Source: Sphingomonadales bacterium
Lineage (GTDB): Bacteria; Pseudomonadota; Alphaproteobacteria; Sphingomonadales; Sphingomonadaceae
Direction: 5' to 3'
Assembly (NCBI GenBank): GCA_028868335.1
Contig: JAGWUU010000173.1
Coordinates: 1 to 6,941, forward strand
DNA length: 6,941 nucleotides
Shown here piece by piece: positions 5,928 through 6,941 of the stretch; the first letter of the stretch is position 1, and every line of letters begins with the position of its first letter. The notes below the pieces were generated by a model, which was not told the DNA's origin, did no database searches, and saw only the letters and a list, made by a program, of their open reading frames with translations. Made by a program: the position numbers and the translations under genes.

Positions 5928-6941
5928 TCAGGCCTGGGCCTCGCGCAGCGCCGCGACCCGCCCCTCGCGCACCCACAGCACGGAAAGCGCGGCAAGAACC
6001 ATGCACAGGCCCGAGACACTGAGTACGTTGCGCGGATCGTGGCCAAGGACATGGTCGTAAACGCCAAGTCCCAGCTTGGCGAAGCCGAGATTCAACTCGC
6101 CCATCACGAAAGCGAACAGCAGCATCGGAATGACGATCATCATGTTGAAGATGCCCATGTACACTCCGGTCCGCTGCGGCGGGATCGAATTGGACAGGAT
6201 CACATAGGGATTGCCCATGATCGAACCCCAGGCCAGGCCGGTGCCGATCGCCGGCACGAACAACAGCGCCTTGGAGTCGACGTGGGGAAGGGCAAGCATC
6301 GCCGCGCCTCCAGCCATCAGGCAGAGCGCGTGAAGCGGCCCCGCGCCAAGACGCTTGGCCAGCGGGACCATGGCAAAGGCGCCAACGAAGGCAACGGCAT
6401 TGTAGAATGCGGCCATCTCGCCATTGGCCAGAACCGCGCTGTGGAACGCGGATGAGGTGGGGTTTGACGTGTGATAGACGCTGCGCCCGATCGTATAGAT
6501 GATATAGCTCCAGTACCCCGACATGGCGAACCACTGGAACAGGCTCATCAGCCCGAGCTTGCGCATCGCCACCGGCATTTCGCGAATTGCGCTGCCGATT
6601 TCCGACAGGGTCGCGCCGAAACCCGTGGGCATCGATTCGATATGGGCGCGCTCGTCGTCGGTGAGCGGGAGTTCGGGGACGCGGATCACCGACCACAGGA
6701 TCGTCGCGAAGGACAGGAGCGCGCCCGCCCAGAATACCGCCCTGGCGGTATAGGGAATGTTGTGCTCGTCCACCCAGTCCTGGTTCATCCCCAGCCCCAC
6801 CAGAACCGATGGGGTGAGGAAGGCCAGGCACTGCGCAAGGCCGGTGAAGGCGCTCTGCGTCAGGAATCCGGCCTGGCGCTGGTCGGGATTGAGGCGGTCG
6901 GAGACATAGGCGCGATAGGGCTCCATCGTGATGTTGTTGCC
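5928..6941 (-). CDS. GPH/SLC45-like sugar:cation symporter (MFS), 5' end beyond the window
   Basis: C-terminal 337 residues of an inner-membrane sugar transporter of the major facilitator superfamily, GPH (glycoside-pentoside-hexuronide) / SLC45-sucrose-transporter type. The frame runs open to the edge; five codons (GNNIT) precede the first internal Met, so that Met is not the start. Seen: ITMEPYRAYVSD, a motif typical of this group, at visible residues 4-15; about eight hydrophobic segments, near residues 26-51, 66-88, 128-152, 176-196, 201-220, 225-247, 260-281 and 305-324; and a polar central loop at about 89-127. If the family's 12 helices hold, two helices precede the loop, so the first four are missing. 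GNPYVILSNSIPPQRTGVYM and the following IFNMMIVIP (visible 243-272) form a strong family signature. Directly upstream of the cytoplasmic GH36 enzyme, it most likely imports raffinose, melibiose, stachyose or sucrose with a cation. The family also includes maltose carriers, so the substrate is inferred from context only. Confidence 0.92.
   Translation of the reverse strand, partial: GNNITMEPYRAYVSDRLNPDQRQAGFLTQSAFTGLAQCLAFLTPSVLVGLGMNQDWVDEHNIPYTARAVFWAGALLSFATILWSVIRVPELPLTDDERAHIESMPTGFGATLSEIGSAIREMPVAMRKLGLMSLFQWFAMSGYWSYIIYTIGRSVYHTSNPTSSAFHSAVLANGEMAAFYNAVAFVGAFAMVPLAKRLGAGPLHALCLMAGGAAMLALPHVDSKALLFVPAIGTGLAWGSIMGNPYVILSNSIPPQRTGVYMGIFNMMIVIPMLLFAFVMGELNLGFAKLGLGVYDHVLGHDPRNVLSVSGLCMVLAALSVLWVREGRVAALREAQA

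Noticed and set aside
6924..6926. ATG as start of the transporter
   Set aside because: The frame continues upstream to the window edge (GNNIT before the Met), and this Met sits inside a conserved motif with only about eight helices following it, so the true start is outside.
1..6941. Mobile element, CRISPR array, tRNA or riboswitch
   Set aside because: Apart from 18 bases the window is filled by six intact or edge-cut metabolic genes. I saw no transposase motif, terminal repeats, regularly spaced repeats or structured RNA.

Overview
The window is one tightly packed, single-direction gene cluster. All six genes lie on the minus strand, so transcription runs from position 6941 down to position 1. 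It encodes uptake and complete hydrolysis of raffinose-family (alpha-galactosyl-sucrose) sugars. GC content is high and there is almost no non-coding DNA. The family types suggest an alphaproteobacterium, most likely of the Sphingomonadales: a signal-less GH68 enzyme comparable to the Zymomonas LevU/InvB enzymes, a GPH/SLC45-like sugar transporter of the kind found in Caulobacter and sphingomonads, and a proteobacterial GH36 enzyme. This assignment is an inference from protein style; no rRNA or other marker is present.

Layout in transcription order: (1) the C-terminal part of a GPH/SLC45-type sugar:cation symporter (6941-5928, 5' end outside the window); (2) a GH36 alpha-galactosidase (5924-3822); (3) galT, galactose-1-phosphate uridylyltransferase (3825-2809); (4) galK, galactokinase (2812-1664); (5) a GH68 fructosyltransferase/sucrase (1667-534); (6) the N-terminal 172 residues of a GH32 levanase/fructosidase (518-1, 3' end outside the window). 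Three junctions (GH36/galT, galT/galK, galK/GH68) are identical 4-nt ATGA stop/start overlaps. The other two gaps are 3 nt and 15 nt. Only 18 bases of the window are non-coding, so no internal promoter or terminator is expected.

How the genes work together (inference from families and order): the symporter imports raffinose, stachyose, melibiose or sucrose. The GH36 enzyme removes galactose, GalK phosphorylates it and GalT feeds it into the Leloir pathway. The sucrose or fructosyl part is cleaved by the GH68 and GH32 enzymes. None of the four enzymes whose N-terminus is visible (GH36, GalT, GalK, GH68), nor the GH32 protein, shows a signal peptide, so breakdown appears to be cytoplasmic. The gene order nearly follows the order of the reactions. 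galE, a fructokinase and a regulator are not in the window.

Most notable points: a Leloir galK-galT pair placed between an alpha-galactosidase and a GH68-GH32 pair; a compact GH68 enzyme with Gln274 at the position known to control polymer formation in levansucrases; and GH68 and GH32 reading frames that are in phase and separated by a single TGA plus five sense codons.
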